Under the pieces are notes generated by a model, which saw only the letters and a program-made list of their open reading frames with translations, was not told the origin of the DNA and made no database searches. From NCBI GenBank assembly GCA_030410095.1, contig JAUFRC010000001.1:3366501-3430500 (forward strand): a stretch of 64,000 nucleotides of DNA. The letters are read 5' to 3'. A program made the position numbers and the translations under genes. Source of the DNA: Paracoccus cavernae. GTDB taxonomy: Bacteria; Pseudomonadota; Alphaproteobacteria; Rhodobacterales; Rhodobacteraceae. This document shows, one piece after another, positions 26,414 to 35,014 of this stretch (the stretch's first letter is position 1; the number at the start of each line of letters is the position of its first letter).

Positions 26414-27547
26414 TGCGTGACGATCACCGCCTTTCAGATGCGCATGCAATGCCGATCGCCGATGTCGCGGCGCGCCTCGAAATCACCAACCTTGTGCCTG
26501 CTGGTGGTGAGCTTGTCGGACCTTGCCCGAACTGCGGTGGCAAAGACCGCTTCGGCATCAACCTGCAGAAAAACATCTTCCAGTGCCGCAAGGACTGTTC
26601 GCCCCATGCCAAAGGCGACCAGCTCGCCCTGGTCCAATTGACGCTCGGCATGGATTTCCGCGCGGCACTTGAATGGCTTTGCGGTCCCGCGCAGGGCCTA
26701 AGCGATGCAGAGCGGGAAGATCGCCAGCGCAAGGCTGCCGCCGCCCGCGAAAAGCAGGAGCGTATCGGCGCGCGCGAGCGGGAAAAGACCATCAAGGCGG
26801 CGCGCGATATCTGGTTCGCGTCCAAGGATGCCGAAGGATCGCCGGTGCGTGACTATCTCGCGCGGCGCGGACTTGCGGCCGAGTTGTTGCAGGATCTGCC
26901 CAATGCCATGCGCTTCGATCCCGCTGCCAAATATGTGCATCCGGTCAAGGGCGAGCGCGGCAAGTGGCAGACCCTACATGTCGGACCCGCGATGATCTGC
27001 GCGGTGGTCGACGCCGCCAATCGCGTGACGGCGATTCATCGGACGTGGATCGACCTCGATCAGCCCAAAGGCAAGCTGCTCTTGCGCGATCCCGATGATG
27101 CCGAAGTCTTCCTGCCATCTAGAAAAGTTCTCGGGTCCAAGAAAGGCGCGGTCATCCGCCTCACGACCCCGAAGGATGCCACGACCATGATCATGGCCGA
27201 GGGGTGGAAACCACCCTTTCCGCCCTGATCGCGGAGCGCCAGCCGCGCCAAGCGGCCTATTGGTGCGGCGTTGATCTGGGCAATATGTCCGGCCTGCGCG
27301 AGCGCGGTCCAGGCAAGAAATACGCCGGCTTGCCAGACATGAGCGATCGCGAGGCCTTTGTCCCGCCGCCATGGGTGAAACGGCTGATCTTTGTGCAGGA
27401 CGGGGACAGTGAGCCCCGCCTGACCCGAGCGCAACTCGAGGCGGCCTGCGGCGCGCGATGATCAAGAACCCCGGTTTGAAGGGGCAGATCGTGCATGCCG
27501 GTGAAGGCCGAGACCTCAACGATATCCTGATGGGGCAGCATCAATGA
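26410..27547 (+). CDS. Phage primase with CHC2-type zinc finger and Toprim domain (two frame breaks)
   Basis: Starts MMRDDHRLSDAHAMPIADVA. The zinc finger CPNCGGKDRFGINLQKN with FQCRKDCSPHAKGD is at residues 39-70. Later ICAVVDAANRVTAIHRTWID and KDATTMIMAEGVETTLSALI (Toprim acidic motif), then VKRLIFVQDGDSEP (DxD-like) follow. Breaks in the G-run at 27201-27204 and near 27450 are each mended by one base, giving about 380 residues ending GEGRDLNDILMG. It overlaps the helicase gene by ATGA. Confidence 0.8.
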
Positions 27548-29383
27548 CTTTTGACGATGACGAGTTTGACCGAGTGGATGCCGTTCGCGACGTTATGGGC
27601 GCGGCCGAAGATGTGTCCTTGCCCGACGGCCTGGCCGGCGAGGGTGATCACGTCGATTATCCCGACAACTATATGCCCCCGCCGCCCCTCCGGAAGCAGA
27701 CGCGGATCAGGCTCATGAGCCCGAGGGTCCGGTCGAAAAGGCCTCGCGGGAGCCGCTGAACGATCTGGGCAACGGCAAGCGTTTCGTGATCCATTTCGGC
27801 GACGACATCCTGTTCGTCTCGCAGGTCGGTTGGTTCGTCTGGGACGGCGCGCGCTGGCGCAAGGATGATGAAATCAGCCGCGATGTCTCGCCGCTGATCC
27901 GTGGCCGCGCACAACAGATGTCCGCGCTGATCGAGCAGGAAATCGATTGGCTCCAGCCTTCGCCCCGTGATCGGCAGCTGATCAACGAGGAACGCGACCT
28001 GCGCAAGCGGCGGGCCGAGATCGAGGGGATCGCGGGTTACGCCGATGACGAAAGCCTCATGACCGAGCTGTCAAATCTCGCGAGCCGTCTGCGCAGTATC
28101 GATGCCGCGCTCAAGTCCCACAAGGCGCTGATCGGTCGGCGTCTGACTCATGCCAAGAACGCGGGGAACTCGGGGCCGATGTCCAATCTGATCTCCGAGG
28201 CGCGCGTCATGCTCGCGCGCTCGGTCGATCAGATGGACAAGGGGGATCTCGACGTTAACACCCTGACCGGCGTGCTGCGCTTCGAGCGGATCACGGGGAT
28301 GGCTTCTCGCCGATGTCCGATGTGAAGCTGATCCCGCATGATCGCGGCCAGCTGCTGACCAAGGTCATGCCCGTCGAGTATGACCCCGATGCGAAATGCC
28401 CGCGGTTTGACGCCTTCCTCGAGCAGATCCAGCCTAACATCGCGATGCGGCAATTCATTCAGCGCTGGTTCGGCCTGTCGATGAGCGGCCTCGATGTCCA
28501 GAAGCTGGCATTCTTCCATGGTGGCGGCGCGAACGGTAAATCGGTCCTGGTCGATCTCATGGGGCGCATGATGGGCGATTACTCCGCCTCGGCCCGTATC
28601 GAATCCCTGACCGGCAAGAACAAGAAAGGCGGCTCGGATCTGCAGCCGGACCTGATGCCGCTGATCGCGGCGCGGATGGTGCGGACTTCGGAGCCCGAAG
28701 AGGGCGAGCGCCTGCAAGAGGGCTTGATCAAGGCGCTGACTGGTGGCGAGCCGATGATGATCCGCGCGCTTTATGCCGATTTCATCACCTTCCGGCCGAT
28801 CTTCAAGCTGACCATCTCGGGCAACCACCTTCCCGATATCAGGGGCGGTGACGACGGGATCTGGCGGCGCCTGATGCTGGTCAACTTCCCCGTCCAGATC
28901 CCCGAGGAAAAGCGGATCCCGAAAAAGGAGCTGGACGATATCTTGTGGTCCGAGCGATCGGGCATTCTCAACTGGCTGGTCCAAGGGCTGCTGTCCTATC
29001 TCGAACGCGGCCTTGCCGAACCGGCCGAGGTCCTCGAGGCGACGGGCAGCTACCGCAAGGACAGCGATCCGATCGGCACCTTCCTCGCCGATGCCGCGAT
29101 GGTCACCGGCTATGAAGGCGACTTCATGACCGCGCGCGAGTTGGGTGATGCCTTCAATTACTGGATCGAAGAGCGGGGCGAGCAGCGATGGGGCCCGCGC
29201 ACGGTTTCCTTGAAGCTCAAGGCCAAAGCCGGTGTCTGGCGTCATCCCGAAAACAACAAGACGTTCGCATCAGGCAAGAGCGGCGTCACGGGATATCGCG
29301 GCATTCGCCTTGATCCGATCTTCGCACAGCGCATGCGCGAGGCGCAGTCGCGCGACACTGGTAACGCATGGGGGCCGCGATGA
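27544..29383 (+). CDS. P4-type superfamily-3 helicase (D5_N family; two frame breaks)
   Basis: About 613 residues. An acidic N-terminus (MTFDDDEFDRVDAVRDVM), a D5_N-like region (HFGDDILFVSQVGWFVWDGA), then the SF3 helicase with Walker A FFHGGGANGKSVLVDLMGRM, LIAARMVRTSEPEEGERLQE, and the later FKLTISGNHLPDIRGGDDGI and WRRLMLVNFPVQI. Breaks near 27686 and 28296 (homopolymers) need one base each. It unwinds DNA for prophage replication together with the upstream primase. An iteron-like region follows directly. Confidence 0.83.
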
Positions 29384-29646
29384 CCCCGCACCCCACCTTC
29401 ACACCTATCGACTGGGCGGGCCTGCGGGCCCGTCGCGCATTTCTGGGGTTAGGCCACGAATTTGGGCCAGACGGGCGCGAGTCCGGAAGCGGGTGGGCCG
29501 GAGACTTTCGCGGGGTCAGGGGGTGGCGGTCTAGGAAATTCAAACGCTTACGCCGCGTTTTTGGGCTTGAGGGCCAGATGGGCCGGAAAAATCGACATGT
29601 ATGCGCGCGTATTCCCCAAGGGGTTAGGGGAAAGCAATCCCCGTAA
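29380..29646 (+). CDS. Possible small ORF over the iteron-like region
   Basis: ATGA overlap with the helicase and MTPHPTFTPIDWAGLRARRA look translatable, but the rest (RGVRGWRSRKFKRLRRVF) is arginine-rich and coincides with the repeated GGGC elements, so coding beyond about residue 25 is doubtful. Confidence 0.3.
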   Translation: MTPHPTFTPIDWAGLRARRAFLGLGHEFGPDGRESGSGWAGDFRGVRGWRSRKFKRLRRVFGLEGQMGRKNRHVCARIPQGVRGKQSP

Positions 29647-29779
29647 AGGTTCAAATCTCTCGCCCTTCAAGCCCTCAAGCCCAAAAAAGCAATCTAACCC
29701 CTTGAAAAGAAACAAACGAGAAAAGCCGGAAGGCCTGATTTTCAAACCCACCTTTCCAAATCTCCAGCCCGTCAAGCCC
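29464..29779. repeat. Iteron-like inverted repeat cluster (candidate replication origin)
   Basis: Six copies of a motif near GGGC(TT/CA)GAnGGGC. On the plus strand: 29464-29476, 29563-29574 and 29571-29584. On the minus strand: 29662-29674, 29671-29682 and 29767-29779. The two halves are inverted around about 29620. A 17-bp perfect inverted repeat joins 29558-29574 to 29671-29687, and an 11-bp one (CAAGGGGTTAG) joins 29617-29627 to 29694-29704; the two are interleaved as in a pseudoknot. Position directly after an SF3 helicase gene is where P4-like elements may keep an origin. Confidence 0.55.
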
Positions 29780-29812
29780 AACCTAGAAAACCAGACCACA
29801 ACAGGTAGTAGA

Positions 29813-30637
29813 ATGAATAAGAGGGACCGCAAAATGATGATCGAAAACGGCCAAGGCGTGGTGTTCTCTGTCGATAGCAATGGCGTTGCCGCGCAAATGG
29901 ATTTGACCGCAAGCCGCGAGATCGTCCGGCAACATGCCAAGGCACAGGCTGCCCGCGTTAACTCGGAACGGTCCCGCCTTGATGCCGTGCTCGATGCTGC
30001 TGCTATCCCGGCTGAGTGCGGCCCCGACATTATCGCGGCTCCGGCACGCGGTGGGTTCCGCGTCGATCGCCAGTTCACCATGGTGCCGAACGGCGTCGAT
30101 GAGAATGGATTGGAAAAGTGGGCAGTTGCGCCGACCGGTTACGGTCACCGCTCGGCCATCCGCGCCGCCGATATCTTCGACCGCATGCAGGCGCAGGCCC
30201 TGCGCGCCAAGCGCCCGATGCAGCTGACACCGGGGCAGGTGGCGATTGGTCGTCGTTACCGCAGCCTTGTTGAGATGCTGAACGCGGACGGCTGCAAGCT
30301 ATCAAGCCTCGATGGTTCCAGCGGATCAGCGGACGGTGGCAACTGGATGGATCGCCGCCTAGAGATCTCGGGCGAGCTGGCAGCCTTGCGCCGCCGGATC
30401 GGCGGGCAGGATGCGCTGATGGTGCGGCGGGTGCGCCCGTCGTTGCGTGCGGTTCGCGATGCGGGCGAAGACCCGCGCTGCAAGTTCTCGAACCTCGATG
30501 TCGTCGAGCGTGTCTGTGTCGATGACTTCTCGGTCGGCGATGTGCTGCGGCATTACCGGTGGCAGTACAACAGTCGCAACATGAAAGCCGTGCTGGAGGC
30601 GCTGAGAGCGGCGCTGGTTAGGATGGAGGGATATTGA
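29813..30637 (+). CDS. Hypothetical prophage protein
   Basis: A 274-residue soluble product starting MNKRDRKMMIENGQGVVFSV, with REIVRQHAKAQAARVNSERS, YGHRSAIRAADIFDRMQAQA, MQLTPGQVAIGRRYRSLVEM, and the C-terminal FSVGDVLRHYRWQYNSRNMK helix pair. The last block looks like a DNA-binding helix, as in late-gene activators, but I do not recognise the family. Last gene of the early operon. Confidence 0.65.
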   Translation: MNKRDRKMMIENGQGVVFSVDSNGVAAQMDLTASREIVRQHAKAQAARVNSERSRLDAVLDAAAIPAECGPDIIAAPARGGFRVDRQFTMVPNGVDENGLEKWAVAPTGYGHRSAIRAADIFDRMQAQALRAKRPMQLTPGQVAIGRRYRSLVEMLNADGCKLSSLDGSSGSADGGNWMDRRLEISGELAALRRRIGGQDALMVRRVRPSLRAVRDAGEDPRCKFSNLDVVERVCVDDFSVGDVLRHYRWQYNSRNMKAVLEALRAALVRMEGY

Positions 30638-30696
30638 CCTCAAAAACGATGCTTGACGCTTATGGCACTCTATGAGAGATATTTGGATAGTATCTG

Positions 30697-30736
30697 GAAT
30701 TGCGCCCGCAGGGATAACCCCTAGCGGGCGCAATTC
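30697..30736. terminator. Hairpin ending the early operon
   Basis: GAATTGCGCCCGC pairs perfectly over 13 bp with GCGGGCGCAATTC around a 14-nt loop, between convergent genes. No long T-run. Confidence 0.65.
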
Positions 30737-30744
30737 GTTTCGGG

Positions 30745-30999
30745 TTAGAGGGGCGCGCCGGTTGTCATGATCGTTGCGCCTTCCATGCCCGCTTCCGCGA
30801 TTATGACCTCAATCCTGAAATCTTCGTAGCTGAGGACCGGGTTATCCGACCGCCCGAATATCGCCATGGCGTCACGTGTGGAGAAGTAGCCCTTTCCTGA
30901 CATCTGTCCTTGGGTGGCAGCATACCGGATATCCACCTGGCCATTGGCCGTTGTGCCATCCGCGAAGCTAAGTGTGGCTGCGCCCTTGTAGTTCTTCAT
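30745..30999 (-). CDS. Small hypothetical protein
   Basis: An 84-residue product from ATG 30999: MKNYKGAATLSFADGTTANG, QVDIRYAATQGQMSGKGYFS, NPVLSYEDFRIEVIIAEAGM. A beta-barrel-like small protein of unknown role. Opposite in direction to both neighbours, with its own upstream region, so it may be expressed in the lysogen. Confidence 0.55.
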   Translation of the reverse strand: MKNYKGAATLSFADGTTANGQVDIRYAATQGQMSGKGYFSTRDAMAIFGRSDNPVLSYEDFRIEVIIAEAGMEGATIMTTGAPL

Positions 31000-31239
31000 G
31001 ATCGGTTCCTTCGCTTTGGTGAGCAAGGAACGTGATAACGATCAGGCCCTTCACGACAAGGTTAGATTTAATGGACCGGTTTCTCGTGCAGAGATCTCGT
31101 TGGATACCGATTGCAATCTTTGTGCGCGGTGAAAGCCAACGCGGTTGGAAGACGTGGTGCAAGCTATGTGATGTGCCAGGTGGGCGCTGGCTCGCTGCGC
31201 GGTTGCATTCGAGTTGAGCAGCGCAAGGGCCGGAATGTA

Positions 31240-31617
31240 ATGGCAAGGCTCAAGCAATTGACCCCTCGGGTTGGTGCGTTGCAGCAGCGCGTGCGGCAGC
31301 CACAAGGGCAAGCTCGCGTGCGCGATCAGGTTTATGCTTGGCGCAGGTGGTACAAGACCGGCGCATGGCAGCGGCTGCGGTGGCAGTGCATCTCGGCTGC
31401 GCTCTTCACCTGCGCCCGCTGCGCGCGAGTCGCCGACAGCCCCGATCTCGTTGCCGACCATTTCCAGCCGCATCGCGGGGATGAGCGGCTGTTCTGGGAT
31501 CCGGCCAACCTGCAATGCCTGTGTAAGTCCTGCCACGACGGGGCGAAGCAGCGGGAGGAAAGAGCGGGCCATGCCTCCGATCATCGCACCGCCTTCGGTC
31601 ATGGCGTTCGGGCCTAG
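31240..31617 (+). CDS. HNH endonuclease ahead of terminase
   Basis: A 125-residue HNH nuclease: AWRRWYKTGAWQRLRWQCIS, paired cysteines CARC, then VADHFQPHRGDERLFWDPA and LQCLCKSCHDGAKQREE (the HNH with CxxC-type zinc sites). Family knowledge: such genes sit beside terminase in HK97-like phages and stimulate DNA packaging cleavage. The stop codon TAG is exactly where the first IS copy is inserted; the protein itself is intact. Confidence 0.8.
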   Translation: MARLKQLTPRVGALQQRVRQPQGQARVRDQVYAWRRWYKTGAWQRLRWQCISAALFTCARCARVADSPDLVADHFQPHRGDERLFWDPANLQCLCKSCHDGAKQREERAGHASDHRTAFGHGVRA

Positions 31618-32466
31618 GTCGTGTTGACAAAAGGGATTCCCCTCGGGCGTAGGGTATGATTCAAGCTGGCATCTGCGATGGAGACCAGCTTGGCACGAGA
31701 CCTTATGTCGGACGAGGAATGGGCGTTCTTTGAGCGCTTCATCCTCGCCGTCCGCGCCCCGAACGGACGCAAAGCAACCAACCACCGCCTCGTCCTTGAT
31801 GGGATTTTCTGGATTGCCCGAACCGGGGCGCCATGGCGGGACCTACCTGGCGAGTTCGGCAAATGGTCAAGCGTTTACCGACAGTTCCGGCGCTGGACAC
31901 TGGCGGGCCTCTGGGAGGACATCATGGATGCTCTGAACCAGAGCGGAGCCGTGCCAAGCGCCCTGCAAATGATCGACAGCACCGTGATCCGCGCCCACCA
32001 TCAGGCAGCGGGCGCTAAAGGGGACTCCACGACAGGGTTTCGGCCGTTCTCGAGGTGGCTTTACGACCAAGATCCACCTTCTCGTCAACGCACACGGGCT
32101 TCCCATGAGGACAGAGATCACACCTGGCCAGACGTCGGACTATCTCGGCTTCGATCTGGTGATGGCGGATAATCTGCCCAGCCCGAGCGTGCTGCTCGCG
32201 GATCGCGGCTACGATGCAGACAAGATCAGAGAAGGCATGGAGGCGCGCAACGTCCTGCCCGTGATACCGATGCGCAAGTCCCGCAAGAAGCGGATTGGTG
32301 TCGATCGCTCGCTGTATCGCCTGCGGAATCTGATCGAACGTTGCTTCAACAAGCTCAAGAACGCCAGGCGTGTCGCGACCCGCTACGACAAGACGGCGGA
32401 AAGCTTCCTCGGCTTCATTGACATCACGTCGATCCGTCTCTGGATCCGCCATTTGTCAACATGACC
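31617..32466 (+). mobile_element. IS5-family (IS427-like) insertion sequence, copy 1
   Basis: 850 bp bounded by 16-bp imperfect inverted repeats: GGTCGTGTTGACAAAA at the left and the complement of GGTCATGTTGACAAAT at the right. It is flanked by TA on both sides (CTA / TAG), the 2-bp duplication expected of this group. It carries a two-frame transposase. Same orientation as copy 2 at 33331-34179. Confidence 0.9.
31678..32464 (+). CDS. IS5-family transposase in two frames, copy 1
   Basis: Frame A: METSLARDLMSDEEWAFFER, NHRLVLDGIFWIARTGAPWR, FGKWSSVYRQFRRW and MIDSTVIRAHHQAAGAKG. Frame B: RGGFTTKIHLLVNAHGLPMR, LLADRGYDADKIREGMEARN and YRLRNLIERCFNKLKNARRV. DDE residues: Asp in MIDSTV, Asp in LADRGYD, Glu in NLIERCF. 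The frames join at CTAAAGGGG (about 32017), a plausible slippage site; IS427-group elements often use frameshifting here, but sequencing noise cannot be excluded. Confidence 0.85.
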
Positions 32467-32644
32467 TAGTGAAATTCATCCAGGGCGCGGTCTGACCCGA
32501 TCGTCGCTTTCTGGCGGAACGATGGCGGTGCTTTCCTGAGGGAAAGTGCCGCCTTTTCTTTTGGGTTGGAAGAGCTTTGCGGATGGAACCTCGGCCGGTG
32601 ATGCCGTATTGTCTGGGCGAACCCGAAAGAAGATGGAGACAGCC

Positions 32645-33118
32645 ATGGCAGTGAACCTGAAAGGCCTGACCGACAATGCCCGCAAGACCGCGATTGCCGA
32701 GCTGAACGCGCGGCTTGCCGACGCGGTGGCGCTTTCGGCGGCGATCAAGCAAGCGCATTGGAACGTGAAGGGCCGGAATTTCATCGCCGTCCATGAGCTT
32801 TTCGACACGACCTTCGCCAACCTGCAGGTGCATGTCGACGAAATGGCCGAGCGCGTGCAGCAGCTTGACGGCGTCGCCGTGGGCACGGTCGAGAAGGTCG
32901 CCAAGGCCAGCACGATCAAGGAATATCCGACCGACCTGACCAAGGCCGAGGATCATATCAAGGCCATTTGCGAGCGGATGCGCGACTATGGCGCGAAGGT
33001 CCGGGCGGCGATCGACACGACCGACGAGGCGGGCGACGCGGATACGGCCGACCTGCTCACCGGGGCTTCGCGGACGGCGGACAAGGATCTGTGGTTCCTC
33101 GAAAGCCATCTGGAATAA
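32645..33118 (+). CDS. dps: Dps ferritin-like DNA-protection protein, inside the IS-bounded segment
   Basis: A 157-residue Dps: MAVNLKGLTDNARKTAIAEL, IKQAHWNVKGRNFIAVHELF, FANLQVHVDEMAERVQQLDG. The inter-subunit ferroxidase residues (His in HWNVKG, His in VHELFD, Asp and Glu in DEMAE) are present. Dps oxidises Fe(II) with peroxide and compacts DNA. GGAGA 7 nt before ATG 32645 favours that start over ATG 32633. It is a chromosomal-type gene carried between two IS copies within a prophage. Confidence 0.9.
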   Translation: MAVNLKGLTDNARKTAIAELNARLADAVALSAAIKQAHWNVKGRNFIAVHELFDTTFANLQVHVDEMAERVQQLDGVAVGTVEKVAKASTIKEYPTDLTKAEDHIKAICERMRDYGAKVRAAIDTTDEAGDADTADLLTGASRTADKDLWFLESHLE

Positions 33119-33136
33119 ATCCGGGCGGGCAATGAA

Positions 33137-33161
33137 AAAACCGGGGCAATGCCCCGGTTTT
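33137..33161. terminator. Bidirectional terminator after dps
   Basis: AAAACCGGGGC, 3-nt loop, GCCCCGGTTTT: perfect 11-bp stem with A/T ends, between dps and the convergent BMP-gene fragment. Confidence 0.88.
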
Positions 33162-33181
33162 CGTTTGTCTGGCGGGCTGGA

Positions 33182-33300
33182 TTACTTGGGCATGGGCGCG
33201 GTGATGCCCTCGACATAGAAGTTCATGCCCGAGAGTTCCTCGTCCGTGGCCTTCTGCCCTTCGGCCAGCCAGTCGCTGCCGTCTCTGACAGAACCGGACT
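33182..33300 (-). pseudogene. 3' end of a BMP-family ABC binding-protein gene, cut off by IS copy 2
   Basis: The minus strand reads DGSDWLAEGQKATDEELSG, then MNFYVEGITAPMPK and stop. GMN(F/Y)(F/Y)VEG is the typical end of BMP-family (nucleoside or basic-membrane lipoprotein) periplasmic proteins. Only about 38 codons remain before the frame is lost and the IS begins at 33331. It shows that the dps segment was lifted from a chromosomal dps / BMP-gene neighbourhood. Confidence 0.65.
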
Positions 33301-33330
33301 ATGAAGTCTTTGTGTTCAGGGAAATATCTA

Positions 33331-34179
33331 GGTCGTGTTGACAAAAGGATTCCCTCGGGCGTAGGGTATGATTCAAGCTGGCATCTGCGATGGAGACCAG
33401 CTTGGCACGAGACCTTATGTCGGACGAGGAATGGGCGTTCTTTGAGCGCTTCATCCTCGCCGTCCGCGCCCCGAACGGACGCAAAGCAACCAACCACCGC
33501 CTCGTCCTTGATGGGATTTTCTGGATTGCCCGAACCGGGGCGCCATGGCGGGACCTACCTGGCGAGTTCGGCAAATGGTCAAGCGTTTACCGACAGTTCC
33601 GGCGCTGGACACTGGCGGGCCTCTGGGAGGACATCATGGATGCTCTGAACCAGAGCGGAGCCGTGCCAAGCGCCCTGCAAATGATCGACAGCACCGTGAT
33701 CCGCGCCCACCATCAGGCAGCGGGCGCTAAAGGGAGACTCCACGACAGGGTTTCGGCCGTTCTCGAGGTGGCTTTACGACCAAGATCCACCTTCTCGTCA
33801 ACGCACACGGGCTTCCCATGAGGACAGAGATCACACCTGGCCAGACGTCGGACTATCTCGGCTTCGATCTGGTGATGGCGGATAATCTGCCCAGCCCGAG
33901 CGTGCTGCTCGCGGATCGCGGCTACGATGCAGACAAGATCAGAGAAGGCATGGAGGCGCGCAACGTCCTGCCCGTGATACCGATGCGCAAGTCCCGCAAG
34001 AAGCGGATTGGTGTCGATCGCTCGCTGTATCGCCTGCGGAATCTGATCGAACGTTGCTTCAACAAGCTCAAGAACGCCAGGCGTGTCGCGACCCGCTACG
34101 ACAAGACGGCGGAAAGCTTCCTCGGCTTCATTGACATCACGTCGATCCGTCTCTGGATCCGCCATTTGTCAACATGACC
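33331..34179 (+). mobile_element. IS5-family (IS427-like) insertion sequence, copy 2
   Basis: 849 bp, same ends and orientation as copy 1, flanked by CTA / TAG. It differs from copy 1 in a few short indels (AAAAGG-ATTCCC against AAAAGGG-ATTCCCC near the left end, and GGGAGACT against GGGGACT near the frame junction). With copy 1 it brackets dps as a composite element. Confidence 0.9.
33390..34177 (+). CDS. IS5-family transposase in two frames, copy 2
   Basis: Same protein as in copy 1: frame A from METSLARDLMSDEEW, frame B covering MRTEITPGQTSDYLGFDLVM to SIRLWIRHLST. The junction at CTAAAGGGAGACT differs by one base from copy 1, so the true slippage context is uncertain. Confidence 0.85.
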
Positions 34180-34181
34180 TA

Positions 34182-34375
34182 GGCAACCCGTGCGCCGCGA
34201 CGTTCCAATCGGTCGTCGCGACCTTGGCTGCGCCTATTGCGGTAGCGGCGTGACCGGGCATCGCTGCCAATCCTGCGGCGCTCCGGTGCAGGTGGAAGCA
34301 GAGCGCGTTTTCGAGGGTGTCGATGTCGCTGATTGCGATGATCCCTCCCTCCCGCGTTGGTGGTCGCGCCACTGA
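34182..34375 (+). pseudogene. 3' part of a small zinc-ribbon gene split by the composite element
   Basis: Reads PVRRDVPIGRRDLG, then zinc ribbon CAYCGSGVTGHRCQSCGAPV and ERVFEGVDVADCDDPSLP. Removing 31617-34181 (both IS copies, dps and one TA copy) joins it in frame to ATG 31571, MPPIIAPPSVMAFGP, which overlaps the end of the HNH gene. The composite insertion therefore disrupted this gene. The zinc-ribbon part alone could still be translated from GTG 34190. Confidence 0.55.
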
Positions 34376-34525
34376 CCCGGATTTCGCCGCGATCTGGCCG
34401 CGAAGCCGCCGATTTCGGGCGATTTCGGCCATTTTCGCGACATTTTGGCAACAGGGAGGGTGGGTCGAAAGTTCGGAGGGTTTTCGGCCCTAGACCCGCG
34501 TCCCCCTCATCTGGAGATTTTTCTG

Positions 34526-35014
34526 GTGGATGTGAATTTTGACCTCTTCGGCAACCCCGTTCGGGCCGGGCACGGCAAGCGTGGTCGTCCGACGTTCGAG
34601 GTCACGCCGGAAAAGTCCAACAAAATCAGGCTTGGTCTCGCCTTGGGGTGGTCGAATGAGCGCATCGCCAATGCGATTGCCTGCTCGCCTGCGACCCTGA
34701 AGCGCTATTTTAGAGCCGAGCTGCAAGAGCGGTTGATGGCGCGCGACCAGTTGGAGCTGCGCCGCTTCGAGCTCGTCATGGAACAGGCCAATGCCGGCAA
34801 TGTCGGAGCGATCAAGGAACTGGGGCGGATGATGGAACGCAATGACAGCGTCCTCGCTGGTCGTCGTTTCGACGATGCCCAGTCACGGCCGACAGAGCCA
34901 AAGGGCAAGCCGATCGGCAAGAAGGAAGCGGCCCAGCTCGCGGCCGAAACTGCGGGCGGTGAGGATTCACTTTGGGGCGATGACCTGACGCCCGTCTTTA
35001 CGCGTCCGAACTGA
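34526..35014 (+). CDS. terS: Terminase small subunit
   Basis: About 162 residues from GTG 34526: DVNFDLFGNPVRAGHGKRGRP, then a helix-turn-helix (KIRLGLALGWSNERIANAIA, CSPATLKRYFRAELQERLMA) and an acidic C-terminus ending LWGDDLTPVFTRPN. The HTH plus position immediately before terL (TGATG overlap) identifies the DNA-recognition subunit. An ATG farther upstream would add a non-conserved stretch. Confidence 0.75.
   Translation: MDVNFDLFGNPVRAGHGKRGRPTFEVTPEKSNKIRLGLALGWSNERIANAIACSPATLKRYFRAELQERLMARDQLELRRFELVMEQANAGNVGAIKELGRMMERNDSVLAGRRFDDAQSRPTEPKGKPIGKKEAAQLAAETAGGEDSLWGDDLTPVFTRPN

Noticed and set aside
30652-30736. Second small-RNA candidate (TTGACG near 30652 and hairpin at 30697-30736)
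   Set aside because: The -10 match is poor and the hairpin lacks a T-run; the hairpin is better explained as the end of the early operon.
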